Assembly: GCF_900115065.1 (NCBI RefSeq)
Contig: NZ_FOVE01000010.1
Coordinates: 64,001 to 105,833 of the forward strand
Direction of reading: 5' to 3'
Origin: Formivibrio citricus
GTDB taxonomy: Bacteria; Pseudomonadota; Gammaproteobacteria; Burkholderiales; Chitinibacteraceae
Length of the DNA stretch: 41,833 bases
Part shown: piece after piece, positions 1 through 9,075 of the stretch
Layout of the letters: every line of letters begins with the position of its first letter
Position numbering within the stretch: position 1 is the first letter of the stretch
Program-made: the position numbers and the translations under genes
The notes under the pieces: generated by a model
Database searches by the model: none
What the model was told of the DNA's origin: nothing
What the model saw: the letters and a program-made list of their open reading frames with translations, nothing else

Positions 1-1101
1 TTGATCCTCGGCCATGCCCACCCCGCCGTCGTCGAGGCCGTGGAGCGCGCCGCACGCAACGGCCTGAGTTTTGGCGCACCGACCGAAGCCGAAATCGACC
101 TCGCCGACCTGCTCTGCGAACTCCTGCCCAGCCTGGAACAGGTGCGCCTGGTTTCCAGCGGCACCGAAGCCACCATGAGCGCCATCCGCTTGGCGCGCGG
201 CTTCACCGGGCGCGACAAACTGGTGAAATTCGAAGGCTGCTACCACGGCCATGCCGACAGTCTGCTGGTCAAGGCGGGCTCCGGCCTGCTCACCTTCGGC
301 AACCCCTCCTCGGCCGGCGTCCCGGCGGGCGTCGCGAACGACACCCTCGTGCTGCCCTACAACGATGTCGCAGCGCTGGAAGAATTGTTTTCCGCCAAAG
401 GTAGCGAAATCGCGGCCATCATAGTCGAACCCATCGCCGGCAACATGAACCTGGTCCGGGCCAACCCGCAATTCGTCCAGGCCATGCGCCGCCTGACCGA
501 ACAACACGGCGCGCTCCTGATCTACGACGAAGTCATGACGGGCTTTCGCGTCGGCCTGCAATGCGCACAAGGACTGCACGGCATCACCCCCGACTTGACC
601 ACACTCGGCAAAGTCATCGGTGGCGGCATGCCACTCGCCGCATTCGGCGGCCGTGCCGATGTCATGAGCAAGCTCACCCCGCTGGGCCCGGTCTACCAGG
701 CTGGTACGCTCTCCGGCAACCCGCTCTCCGTCGCGGCAGGACTCGCCACGCTTAACGAGATCCGCAAACCCGGTTTTTTTGAAGAACTCACAGCCAAAAC
801 CTGCATGCTCACCGAGGGCTTCAATGCCGTTGGTCGGGAACTGAACATCCCCTTCTGCGCGCAAAGTGTCGGAGGCATGTTCGGTATCTACTTTGCAGAA
901 CAGGTTCCCGACAACTACAACGATGTGATGAACAGTGACAGGGCGCGTTTCAACGCTTTCTTCCACGATATGCTGGAACAAGGCGTGTATCTGGCGCCTT
1001 CTGCTTTTGAGGCGGGGTTTGTGTCTGCAGCCCATAGCGGGGCTACCATCATGGCCACGATTTCAACAGCCCGCTTGGCCTTGGAACATGCCAAGCGATG
1101 A
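1..1101 (+). CDS. hemL: Glutamate-1-semialdehyde 2,1-aminomutase, 5'-truncated by the window
   Basis: This PLP enzyme isomerises glutamate-1-semialdehyde to 5-aminolevulinate in C5 tetrapyrrole synthesis. The fragment has 366 residues and lines up with E. coli HemL from about its residue 62, so roughly 60 N-terminal residues lie outside the window. The leading TTG is therefore most likely an internal Leu, not a start. Hallmarks are [30 protein letters not shown], the [11 protein letters not shown] loop, the [10 protein letters not shown] motif and the PLP lysine in [11 protein letters not shown] (fragment residue 204). The C-terminus is complete ([12 protein letters not shown] to the stop). 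Composition resembles the housekeeping genes later in the window and differs from the AT-richer pilus genes that follow. Confidence 0.96.
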   Translation: MILGHAHPAVVEAVERAARNGLSFGAPTEAEIDLADLLCELLPSLEQVRLVSSGTEATMSAIRLARGFTGRDKLVKFEGCYHGHADSLLVKAGSGLLTFGNPSSAGVPAGVANDTLVLPYNDVAALEELFSAKGSEIAAIIVEPIAGNMNLVRANPQFVQAMRRLTEQHGALLIYDEVMTGFRVGLQCAQGLHGITPDLTTLGKVIGGGMPLAAFGGRADVMSKLTPLGPVYQAGTLSGNPLSVAAGLATLNEIRKPGFFEELTAKTCMLTEGFNAVGRELNIPFCAQSVGGMFGIYFAEQVPDNYNDVMNSDRARFNAFFHDMLEQGVYLAPSAFEAGFVSAAHSGATIMATISTARLALEHAKR

Positions 1102-1224
1102 GTCATGCAGCATGGATGACTGAAATCAACATAGCCATTTATTGGCTTAAACAGTACGTCCATCTACCAGACTCGCCATAGCAAGCGGAAAGTACTTAAC
1201 TCATATCATGCGAAGGAGAACGCC

Positions 1225-1629
1225 ATGTTGAAAAAGACCCAAACCGGCTTTACTTTGGTCGAACTAATGATCGTCGTCGCTATTCTTGGCATCCTGACGT
1301 CAATTGCCTTGCCGGCATACCGGGATTACGTCATCAGTGCCAGAGTATCTGAAGCTACATCCGGGCTTGCCACAATGCGTGTACGCATGGAACAAACTTT
1401 CCAGGATAACCGCGCCTTCGCCTGCCCAGCCACGGTAACTACATCAAGCTTTTCAATCGCTTGTGCCTTGACAGCAACTGGATACACACTCACGGCTGAT
1501 GGGACAGGTCCCATGGCAGGGTTTCAGTATACGGTTGATGAAGCCGGCAACATGGCTACACCCTCTGCAGGCTCTGGTTGGTCAACTAATAATACATGTT
1601 GGGTCAAGACCAAAGGTGGAGGTTGCTAA
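1225..1629 (+). CDS. pilE: Type IV pilin-like protein, PilE-type minor pilin
   Basis: The product is 134 aa with a class III prepilin leader of 8 residues ending in Gly, then [16 protein letters not shown], including the conserved Glu5 of the mature protein. It should be cut and N-methylated by PilD and inserted in the inner membrane before pilus assembly. Two Cys pairs (near residues 67/76 and 129/134) could form disulfides; the last gives a C-terminal D-region-like loop. It is preceded by a good RBS (GAAGGAG, 1211-1217) and its stop overlaps the next gene's start. It heads the minor pilin operon, whereas in Pseudomonas pilE lies at the end, so a role in the priming complex fits better than the major subunit, though the latter is not excluded. 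Confidence 0.88.
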   Translation: MLKKTQTGFTLVELMIVVAILGILTSIALPAYRDYVISARVSEATSGLATMRVRMEQTFQDNRAFACPATVTTSSFSIACALTATGYTLTADGTGPMAGFQYTVDEAGNMATPSAGSGWSTNNTCWVKTKGGGC

Positions 1630-2204
1630 TGCAAAGTACAGCGTTTTTGACGGAAAAATCTTTCTTTAGGGAAAGCCGTCTTGCCCGCCAACAAAAAGGA
1701 TTAACCCTGATCGAGTTGGTCGTGGCTGTTGCCATCATTGGTATTCTTGCTTCGATTGGAATCCCAAGCTTCATAGCCTGGGTTCAAAATAATAAAACCC
1801 GGGCGACTGCAGAATCGGTACTGGCAGGCATGCAATATGCCCGATCAGAAGCTGTAAAGAGAAATACCAATGTATTTTTCGAGTTGCAACCGGCAAGTGA
1901 TACCGGCTCTCTATGGATTGTAGGCTGCAATACCGTTACAGCCGCATGCCCTGAAAAAATACAGAAGCGTTCTGCTGCTGAATCTGCCGCAGGCGCAACT
2001 TTCAGTTTCAATTCAACGATCGGCACCAGCAAAATCATATTTGATCAATTTGGCCGACCAGCTAATTCAGGGCAAATAACCGTAGACAATACGGCTTTAT
2101 CAGCTAGCGACAGCCGCCCATTGCGTATTATTCTGGACAATGGCGGAAGTGCGAGTTTGTGCGATACAAAATTGTCAGCACCGGCTCTCGGCGCTTGTCC
2201 TTAA
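1629..2204 (+). CDS. fimT: Minor pseudopilin of the GspH/FimT family
   Basis: The product is 191 aa. A prepilin cleavage motif KG|LTLIELVVAVAIIGILA sits after an unusually long 24-residue leader if the ATG at 1629 is used. That ATG overlaps the pilE stop (TAATG), which supports it through translational coupling. The body has the GspH/FimT pattern: AESVLAGMQYARSEAVKRN after the N-terminal helix, then a beta-rich domain with FDQFGRPANSG near the end. The family member (FimT or FimU) contributes to pilus biogenesis and, in some species, DNA uptake. The choice between FimT and FimU cannot be made from sequence alone. Confidence 0.87.
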   Translation: MQSTAFLTEKSFFRESRLARQQKGLTLIELVVAVAIIGILASIGIPSFIAWVQNNKTRATAESVLAGMQYARSEAVKRNTNVFFELQPASDTGSLWIVGCNTVTAACPEKIQKRSAAESAAGATFSFNSTIGTSKIIFDQFGRPANSGQITVDNTALSASDSRPLRIILDNGGSASLCDTKLSAPALGACP

Positions 2205-2217
2205 TAAAGGGGCTGAA

Positions 2218-2652
2218 ATGAAACGCCATAATAAATTTATTAATCATTCATCACAAAATGGTGTCGCACTTCTTGAGGCACTGATTGCGATATTGATATT
2301 CTCGATTGGCATTTTGGCATTGGTAGGGCTTCAGGCCAGCGTGATAAGAAGTACCACTGATGCAGGTTTCCGCTCCCAGGCAAACTACATTGCCCAACAG
2401 GAATTGGGTAAATTATGGGCAGACCCATGCAATCTGGCTGCATATTCCGTAACGGACCAGGATATATCCGGGGCACCGTACAATTTACCAAATGGAAAAT
2501 TATCAATAACACACTGGATTTCAGGCAACACCCCTGCTGGATGCAATAACACGCAAAACATTGATCAAACCATTGTAACGATTACCTGGCAGGTCCCAGG
2601 TGAAACAGAAACACACCGCGTTGTAAATAGCGCAAGCATTACCGGGGGTTAA
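2218..2652 (+). CDS. pilV: Type IV pilus minor pilin PilV
   Basis: The product is 144 aa. The start ATG at 2218 is chosen because AAAGGGG lies just upstream and because it places the prepilin site (QNG|VALLEALIAILIFSIGI) 15 residues from the N-terminus. The motif GILALVGLQASVIRSTTDAGFRSQANYIAQQ is characteristic of PilV (quoted here as its parts GILALVGLQ and RSQANYIAQQ). It is expected to be a core component of the PilVWX-PilY1 tip complex that primes pilus assembly in the inner membrane. It lies 13 bp after fimT and 3 bp before pilW, inside one operon. Confidence 0.88.
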   Translation: MKRHNKFINHSSQNGVALLEALIAILIFSIGILALVGLQASVIRSTTDAGFRSQANYIAQQELGKLWADPCNLAAYSVTDQDISGAPYNLPNGKLSITHWISGNTPAGCNNTQNIDQTIVTITWQVPGETETHRVVNSASITGG

Positions 2653-2655
2653 ACC

Positions 2656-3681
2656 ATGAATAATCGTTTGCGAAATATATCATCCAGAAAATATGGATAT
2701 GGCTTTAGCCTGATCGAACTCATGGTTGCGCTGGTAATTGGCATGCTGGTCACGCTGGTAATTAGCCAGACCCTTTCAGTGTATGAAGGCCGCAAGCGTA
2801 CCACTTCAGGTACAGCAGATGCACAAACCAGCGGTAGTCTGGCACTCTATGCCTTGCAGCGAGATGCAGAAATGGCTGGTTTTGCAATGCCTAATATTGC
2901 TTTTAATGATACCAATGCTCTAAGTAATCCAAATTATTCCGCTTTAAAATGCAATACCACAACAAATTACACAGAAAACACCCCTATTGCTGTCAACACA
3001 TTTCCGGTAACAATTGTTTCAGGTGTAGATAGCGATGTCATTACCATCCGGTATGGAAATTCGCCTTTTGGCGGAATTCCAACTTCCTTACTCGCCAATT
3101 TTGCAGGAAACATCGCCAACGTAGACAACACACTTGGCTGCAAACCCGGTGATTCTGTATTAATCATACCCTCATCTTCGTTAGATTGTTTAATGACAAA
3201 AATACCTACTTTTGCTGAAAATGGTAATAACGAACCTATTGCAACAAATACAATTGCACTAACAATTAATTCTGCCCCTCCAACAGTAACCATACCGGCA
3301 AAATTATTCTGCCTTGGCGCGTGGAATGAATCCGTTTTCAGCATCAGTTCAAACAAACTCTTAAGAAATGGTGAGCCTGTAGGAAACGATATTATTGCGA
3401 TAAAAGCACAATACGGAATTTCAGGTTCAGCTACAGATAATAAAATTGTTGATTGGGTTGATGGTACGTTTACGGACAAAAATAGAATTAAATCAATCCG
3501 TGTAGCTTTACTGGCAAGAAACAATCTTTATGAAAAAGATATTGTTACCAATGATAAACCCACCTATTTTGGTGGATCGCAATTCAACCTTTCTGGAGAT
3601 TGGGGACATTACAGATATCGTGTTTTTGAAACCATTGTCCCTTTGAGAAATGTTGTGTGGTCAAGGGAGGCTATTCAATGA
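2656..3681 (+). CDS. pilW: Type IV pilus minor pilin PilW
   Basis: The product is 341 aa with a 16-residue prepilin leader ending GYG and the mature start FSLIELMVALVIGML, retaining Glu5. The early motif TSGSLALYALQRDAEMAGF and the late motif RYRVFETIVPLRNVVW are typical of PilW. It is larger than the other minor pilins, as usual for this family, with a beta-rich C-terminal domain. The stop overlaps the pilX start (ATGA). The gene is markedly AT-rich (many AAT/ATT codons) compared with flanking chromosomal genes. Function is inferred from family and operon position: part of the tip complex with PilV, PilX and PilY1. Confidence 0.88.
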   Translation: MNNRLRNISSRKYGYGFSLIELMVALVIGMLVTLVISQTLSVYEGRKRTTSGTADAQTSGSLALYALQRDAEMAGFAMPNIAFNDTNALSNPNYSALKCNTTTNYTENTPIAVNTFPVTIVSGVDSDVITIRYGNSPFGGIPTSLLANFAGNIANVDNTLGCKPGDSVLIIPSSSLDCLMTKIPTFAENGNNEPIATNTIALTINSAPPTVTIPAKLFCLGAWNESVFSISSNKLLRNGEPVGNDIIAIKAQYGISGSATDNKIVDWVDGTFTDKNRIKSIRVALLARNNLYEKDIVTNDKPTYFGGSQFNLSGDWGHYRYRVFETIVPLRNVVWSREAIQ

Positions 3682-4325
3682 AACCTCTGCATCGCATTCA
3701 TCCAAAGGAGCAAGGGATATCGCTTCTCATTGCAATGATTGCTCTGGTCGTTATCTCTCTTGCAGCTGCCGCATTGATACGAACCGTCGATACGGCAACC
3801 ATAATTTCCGGAAATCTGGCATTCAAGCAATCAGCAACAACCTCCGGTGAGAATGCAGTTATCCAGGCAAACAAATGGATCACAGATAATTTACCAACTG
3901 CAGACATGCCTGGAAACGGTTTCTATGCAACAACCAGTAGCATGGCCACAACAAATGGCTACTCGGCATCAATGAGTCATTATTCCATGATGAGCAATGA
4001 TGCAACATGGGCGGCAGGAAAAAGTGCAGGGGCACTAGTAGCTGACTGCTATGGCAATATGACGACGAACATCGATTGCAGTGGAAATCAAATTCGCTAC
4101 ATTATCGAGCGCATGTGCAAAAATCCTGGTGCAGCAGATGAAAGCCACTGCTTGCTAGGTGCCGCGCCTGCAGGTACAGGTTCGCGCAAGGTAAGTGGAA
4201 TCGGTGCTGGTGGCGCTGGCGGTGAAGGTCCACCGCCAACTGCAGGCTCACCGGTTTATCGCATCACCGCAAGGATTGTCGGCCCGCGAAATACGGTCAG
4301 CTATATTCAAACATTCGTTTATTAG
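3678..4325 (+). CDS. pilX: Type IV pilus assembly protein PilX
   Basis: The product is 215 aa. The ATG at 3678 overlaps the pilW stop and is preceded by AAGGGAGG, so it is preferred over an in-frame upstream ATG at 3657. The leader KEQG is followed by ISLLIAMIALVVISLAAAALIRTVDT. Position 5 of the mature protein is Ile, not Glu; loss of Glu5 recalls GspK-type pseudopilins placed at the pilus tip. The following ISGNLAFKQSATTSGENAV segment is typical of PilX (N-terminal PilX_N and C-terminal domains). A Gly/Pro-rich stretch (GIGAGGAGGEGPPPTAG) occurs near the C-terminus, before the final TARIVGPRNTVSYIQTF strand. Confidence 0.85.
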   Translation: MKPLHRIHPKEQGISLLIAMIALVVISLAAAALIRTVDTATIISGNLAFKQSATTSGENAVIQANKWITDNLPTADMPGNGFYATTSSMATTNGYSASMSHYSMMSNDATWAAGKSAGALVADCYGNMTTNIDCSGNQIRYIIERMCKNPGAADESHCLLGAAPAGTGSRKVSGIGAGGAGGEGPPPTAGSPVYRITARIVGPRNTVSYIQTFVY

Positions 4326-4335
4326 GAGATGCGCC

Positions 4336-7300
4336 ATGAAGAGCACGTCTGATATTCAACGCTTCGTGCAAGGTATCTTTGCAGCTTCCTGCCTGTCCCT
4401 GATGTTTACTCAAGTTCATGCAGGATCTGTAGCGCTTGCCAATTCACCAATGGCCAATACCGCTGTAGCGGCAGAGGTACTACCGAATCTGATGCTGATC
4501 ATCGACGATTCCGGCAGTATGGATTGGGAATTTTTACCGGATTGGGCTGGTACGGTTGGCTGTGGATTCAATAATACAAATGTATCGGATGCAAACAACA
4601 ATACTTCGTCCTGCGATCCAAAAAAGCATCGTGCAAATTCCTACAACAGTATTTATTACGATCCTGCCATTACTTATTTACCACCGGCCTATTTCAATGC
4701 AGACGGATCATCAAATACAACCAAGTATCCATCACAAACCGCAGACAATACCTCAAACTGGACAGCCGTTAAATCTGATCCATATACAGGAAGCAGCACT
4801 AGCAACTTGATTACCAACTTGCTTAACAGAGTTGTTTATGTAGTTGAGCCGGGTGAATATTGCTCTGACCATGCTCTGAAAACATGCCAGACGCTGAGCG
4901 CACCGACTTCAACCTATAAATACCCAGCTCCGTTACGCTGGTGTAATTCATCAGCCAATGCGTCAGCTGCCACACCAGCAGCCGGTACCTGCCAGGCTGT
5001 ACAAACCTCCACTTTCTCTTATCTTCGCACGCCTTCTGCAAGAACAACATCTTTCACTGTAAACAGTGTCGGATCAGGTGCAACCATCAGCAGTATCACG
5101 GTCAATGGACTGGAAATTTTACCGGCTACGATCACTGCCGGTTCCACATCAACTTCAGCTTTTGCCCAGCTAATTGTGGATGGAATCAATGGCTGCAACG
5201 GCATAACTACCGGAAACTGTACAGTTGAAGGTTTTGGCGCCACCCTCTCGGGCAGTACCGTCACCATCACGGGCGGCAAAGGCACATTGGCCACGCCTGT
5301 CATCACCAAGAGTGGAACATTTACAACTTCAGCCGCTCTTAGCAATTTCAGCAGCAATTCATATCCAGGTTACAAGCTGCTCAGAGTCATCATTCCAGGA
5401 ACAAGTGCAGTTTACCCTTATCCAGGGACTTATCCTGGTGCCAGCTCCATAGCCAAAGCCCCTACGCGTACAGATTGCGCCGGTACCTACTGTACCGGTA
5501 ACGAAGAAATGACCAATTTCGCCAATTGGTTCGCTTATTATCGTTCGCGTACTCAAATGATCAAGACAGCGGTCAGTTTGGCATTCAAGGATGTTGATGC
5601 GCGCTATCGTGTCGGGATCACGCGTCAAAGCGACACTGGATATACCAGCGGCACCAATCAATTCCGTAATATTGACAAATATGAATTTTCACACAAGAAA
5701 AACATATTGGATTCACTGTTTGCCATGCCAGCTTCTGGAGGAACACCAACACGCGTTGCGTTATCCAAGGTTGGAAGGTTGTATGCCCACAAATATAGCT
5801 CTTCGGCTGTAGATCCCATGCAATATTCCTGTCAAAAAAACTATGCCTTTGTTGCCACGGATGGATACTGGAATGGCGGAACAGGAAAAGATTTGGGAGG
5901 AAGCAGCGACATTGGAAATATGGATGGAAGTGGTACACAGCGTCCCTACTATGAAGGAACAACCGCTTCATCCAATTCCTTGGCGGATATTGCTCGTTAT
6001 TACTACACTACCGATTTGCGTACTGATGCATTAAATAACTGCACAGGCGGAACACGCTCAGACGGTTCTACAGGTGATGTATGCAGCAATGACTGGGGTA
6101 ATCAACGCATGACCACCTTTGGTCTTGCATTGGGTGTTCCGGGTGTTCTGGATTACACCTCTGATTACAGAACGGCTACATCCGGAGATTATTACAATCT
6201 GAAAAATGGTACCGGGGGCGTCAACTGGCCTAACCCACAAGTAACCAGTAGTTCCAGTCAGGTTCCTGCACGTATCGATGACTTGTGGCATGCCGCAGTC
6301 AATTCGGATGGCATTTATTTTAGTGCCAAATCGCCAACTGAAGTGATCAAGAGTCTGCAGGATGCATTGGGTCAGATCGATAAAAAGGTTGGTGCCGGAG
6401 CTGCTGCTGCAACCAGTACATTAAACCCGACAACGGGCGACAACTATAGCTATGTCGCAAGTTATACCACTGTGCAATGGACAGGCAACCTTGAGCGCCG
6501 CACCATCAATACCGATACGGGCGTAACGGCTCTGGATGCGCAATGGTGTGTGGAAAACATCACCGGCGATACGTGTTCTTCCCCCTCAACGGTTGTTGCT
6601 GTTACCAGCGGCGGAAGTTCTACTTATGTTTGCCGTCCACCCACCGGTCCGGATGTAGAAATGGCAACGTCGTGTACTGGAACGCTGCAATCAAAAGTTG
6701 CTGACTTTAATGACACAAGAACCATCTACATGAGCTCGGGCAGCAGCCTGCAGTCATTCACTTATTCAAATATTACATCAAGAGGCCTGTCGGGAAATTA
6801 CAGCAATACTTTCCTGAGAAACAATCTGAGCCAGCGTTCAACACTTTCGAGTGACCAGCTCAATGCACTCTCAGGGGAAAAACTGGTTGCTTATTTGCGT
6901 GGGCAGTATGGCTACGATATGCGCCCAAGTAATGAAATCAACAATCAACTATTCAGAATGAGGGCAGGAACACTTGGCGATATCGTGGAGTCTCAGCCTG
7001 TTTATTTGGGAAAACCGAATTATTCCTACATTGATGCTGGCTATACAGAATTCAAAGCAACTCATGCATCAAGATCGGGAACCATTTTCGTCGGTGCAAA
7101 CGATGGCATGTTGCATGCTTTTGATGCTGCTACAGGCAATGAGTTATGGACATTCATACCCACACCAGTGATTCCTAATCTCTGGCGGCTGGCCGACGAT
7201 ATGTATTCCACCAATCACAGAAACTATGTGAATGGCTCACCTGTCATATCAGATGTTTTTGACGGTACAAACTGGAGAACCATATTGGTTGGCGGGCTTA

Positions 7301-8400
7301 ATGGCGGTGGGCGCGGCTACTACGCGCTGGATGTTACAACCCCGTCTTCTCCCATTCTATTATGGGAATTCACGTCTGCGAACGATTCAAACTTGGGATT
7401 CACGTTCGGTTACCCTGTCATAACCAAGAAAGCAGATGGAACTTGGGTTGTATTGGTAAGTTCCGGTTATAACAACGGTACGGGCAGCGGCGCATATACA
7501 ACCAGCCCGATTACAGAGATTGCCAATTCGCCGGCAGGTGATGGAAAAGGCTATCTCTTTGTTCTGAATGCCATTACCGGTGCTAAAATTTCAGCAATAT
7601 CCACTAACACAGGGTCAGCCACAACACCCAGCGGTTTGGGAAGAATTGCCGCTTGGGCTGACCAGGCAAGCAAAAATAACGTCGCTACGGATGTGTATGG
7701 TGGAGATTTGCAGGGGAATGTATGGCGTTTTGATATCAATGCCAACACTGCAACACTCTTGGCAAATCTGAATATTTCTGGAACAACGCAGCCCGTTACT
7801 ACCCGGCCAGAGCTTGGTTTGGTTTCAGGAAAGCATGTCATTTATGTTGCGACCGGAAAATATCTTGAGCAAAGTGATCTTTCAAACACTGATACTCAAA
7901 GTATCTATGCAATAACGGATAATGGTGAATCTACCGCACTGACTAATCCGCGTTCATTCATGGTTCAGCAAACCATGACAAATTCAGGAACTTCGCGAAC
8001 AGTCACCAGTAATCCTGTTGACCTGACCAGCAAACGGGGATGGTTTGCAGATTTTCCTGATTCGGGAGAAAGAGCCAATGTAGACCCGATTCTTGAATCA
8101 GGAACAATATTGATCCCAACAATTGTACCTACAAGTACAGCTTGCTCTCCAGGTGGATACAGCTGGTTAAATTATTTGAACTATAAAACAGGTGGTTATG
8201 TGACAGGTACAACCTTGTCAGGTACAAAGGTATCATCTCCAATAGTAGGGGTTAATATTATCTATGTTAACAAAAAGCCTGTTGTTTCCATAATTACTTC
8301 AACTAATCCTACGCCAACAGTTATGCCTGGCATACCATTTGGGCAACAATCTTTACAGTTCATGAAGAAAAAGATTATATGGCGTGAACTGATTCAGTAA
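4336..8400 (+). CDS. pilY1: Type IV pilus tip adhesin/biogenesis factor PilY1
   Basis: The product is 1354 aa, slightly longer than typical PilY1. The start at 4336 follows TAGGAGATGCGCC and gives a signal peptide (hydrophobic IFAASCLSLMFTQVHA). An N-terminal von Willebrand A-like region carries a MIDAS-type D57-D-S59-G-S61. The C-terminal half is the PilC/PilY1 beta-propeller: RSGTIFVGANDGMLHAFDA, NGSPVISDVFDG, GGLNGGGRGYYALDVT and GGDLQGNVWRFDI. The loop that binds Ca2+ in Pseudomonas PilY1 (DxNxDxxxD just before GGDLQGN) is here DQASKNNVATD (from residue 1109), so the canonical site appears degenerate. PilY1 is secreted to the pilus tip, where it primes assembly and acts in adhesion and mechanosensing. 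It is the last gene of the operon, before a strong terminator. Confidence 0.93.
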   Translation: MKSTSDIQRFVQGIFAASCLSLMFTQVHAGSVALANSPMANTAVAAEVLPNLMLIIDDSGSMDWEFLPDWAGTVGCGFNNTNVSDANNNTSSCDPKKHRANSYNSIYYDPAITYLPPAYFNADGSSNTTKYPSQTADNTSNWTAVKSDPYTGSSTSNLITNLLNRVVYVVEPGEYCSDHALKTCQTLSAPTSTYKYPAPLRWCNSSANASAATPAAGTCQAVQTSTFSYLRTPSARTTSFTVNSVGSGATISSITVNGLEILPATITAGSTSTSAFAQLIVDGINGCNGITTGNCTVEGFGATLSGSTVTITGGKGTLATPVITKSGTFTTSAALSNFSSNSYPGYKLLRVIIPGTSAVYPYPGTYPGASSIAKAPTRTDCAGTYCTGNEEMTNFANWFAYYRSRTQMIKTAVSLAFKDVDARYRVGITRQSDTGYTSGTNQFRNIDKYEFSHKKNILDSLFAMPASGGTPTRVALSKVGRLYAHKYSSSAVDPMQYSCQKNYAFVATDGYWNGGTGKDLGGSSDIGNMDGSGTQRPYYEGTTASSNSLADIARYYYTTDLRTDALNNCTGGTRSDGSTGDVCSNDWGNQRMTTFGLALGVPGVLDYTSDYRTATSGDYYNLKNGTGGVNWPNPQVTSSSSQVPARIDDLWHAAVNSDGIYFSAKSPTEVIKSLQDALGQIDKKVGAGAAAATSTLNPTTGDNYSYVASYTTVQWTGNLERRTINTDTGVTALDAQWCVENITGDTCSSPSTVVAVTSGGSSTYVCRPPTGPDVEMATSCTGTLQSKVADFNDTRTIYMSSGSSLQSFTYSNITSRGLSGNYSNTFLRNNLSQRSTLSSDQLNALSGEKLVAYLRGQYGYDMRPSNEINNQLFRMRAGTLGDIVESQPVYLGKPNYSYIDAGYTEFKATHASRSGTIFVGANDGMLHAFDAATGNELWTFIPTPVIPNLWRLADDMYSTNHRNYVNGSPVISDVFDGTNWRTILVGGLNGGGRGYYALDVTTPSSPILLWEFTSANDSNLGFTFGYPVITKKADGTWVVLVSSGYNNGTGSGAYTTSPITEIANSPAGDGKGYLFVLNAITGAKISAISTNTGSATTPSGLGRIAAWADQASKNNVATDVYGGDLQGNVWRFDINANTATLLANLNISGTTQPVTTRPELGLVSGKHVIYVATGKYLEQSDLSNTDTQSIYAITDNGESTALTNPRSFMVQQTMTNSGTSRTVTSNPVDLTSKRGWFADFPDSGERANVDPILESGTILIPTIVPTSTACSPGGYSWLNYLNYKTGGYVTGTTLSGTKVSSPIVGVNIIYVNKKPVVSIITSTNPTPTVMPGIPFGQQSLQFMKKKIIWRELIQ

Positions 8401-8404
8401 AAAA

Positions 8405-8435
8405 TAAAAAACCCATCTCCTGATGGGTTTTTTTT
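8405..8435 (+). terminator. Rho-independent terminator after pilY1
   Basis: The stem ACCCATC / GATGGGT (8411-8417 with 8422-8428) has a TCCT loop, is extended by A:T pairs, and runs into eight Ts. It starts a few bases after the pilY1 stop and closes the minor pilin operon. Confidence 0.9.
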
Positions 8436-8508
8436 CATGATTAGAATTGAGGTTTAGATAAGGGTCGTGACTAGAATATGTGGTTGGATAATGGTCTAAG
8501 CTGCTGCT

Positions 8509-9040
8509 ATGCCAGCAAAAAAAGTGTCTACTGTTCAAAAATTTCAGAGGCTAAATTTGCGGGCTACCCAGCCGTTTTGCTGTCGATCAGGATGCCTCTC
8601 AGATCATCCTGAGCCGCAACACAGCCAAGCGCTACCTGAAGGTGGTGTGCGAAGGCATTGCCGATTTTTGCGAACTGCAGTCACCTCTGCTGGGCGAAAT
8701 CGAAGAGTACAAATCCTTCTTCTGAACGCGGCACATACGGAAAATTGATCGTTTTGGCTTGGTAAAACAACAAGGTCAAGTATATATCCGGATCGTGCCA
8801 GATCTGTGGAAAAACCAGGCTGCAAGCCATAATGCGAGACCACTTCACCCTCGATAGCGTGATCTATATAGGCGTTTTTTCGTTGAGGGCTTGGTCGATA
8901 TTGGTACGACAAGCAATTTTGCATTGACAACTTGAACAATGAATTTACCAGAGGCTACAACTATATTAACGGCATTGAGAGATTCTGGTAACGTGGCGAA
9001 AAATCGCATTACCAAATCATGCTGAAAAATGCTCAAACAG
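8509..9040 (+). pseudogene. Decayed IS1595 (IS1016-like) transposase
   Basis: Fragments in changing plus-strand frames resemble, in order, an IS1016/IS1595 transposase: SRNTAKRYLKVVCEGI (from 8612), GEIEEYKSFF in place of the family's GEVEADESYFGG, FGLVKQQGQVYIRIVPD (from 8753), DSVIYIG (from 8853) and NYINGIERFW (ending 8988). The frame shifts at least four times and in-frame stops interrupt it, including one right after INGIERFW. The first catalytic Asp of the DDE triad is lost. The order and spacing of the matches make this a degraded full-length copy, not a chance similarity. I did not find convincing terminal inverted repeats, so the element boundaries are approximate. Confidence 0.75.
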
Positions 9041-9075
9041 GGCCATTAGTTTTGGCACGACACATCATAAGTAAA

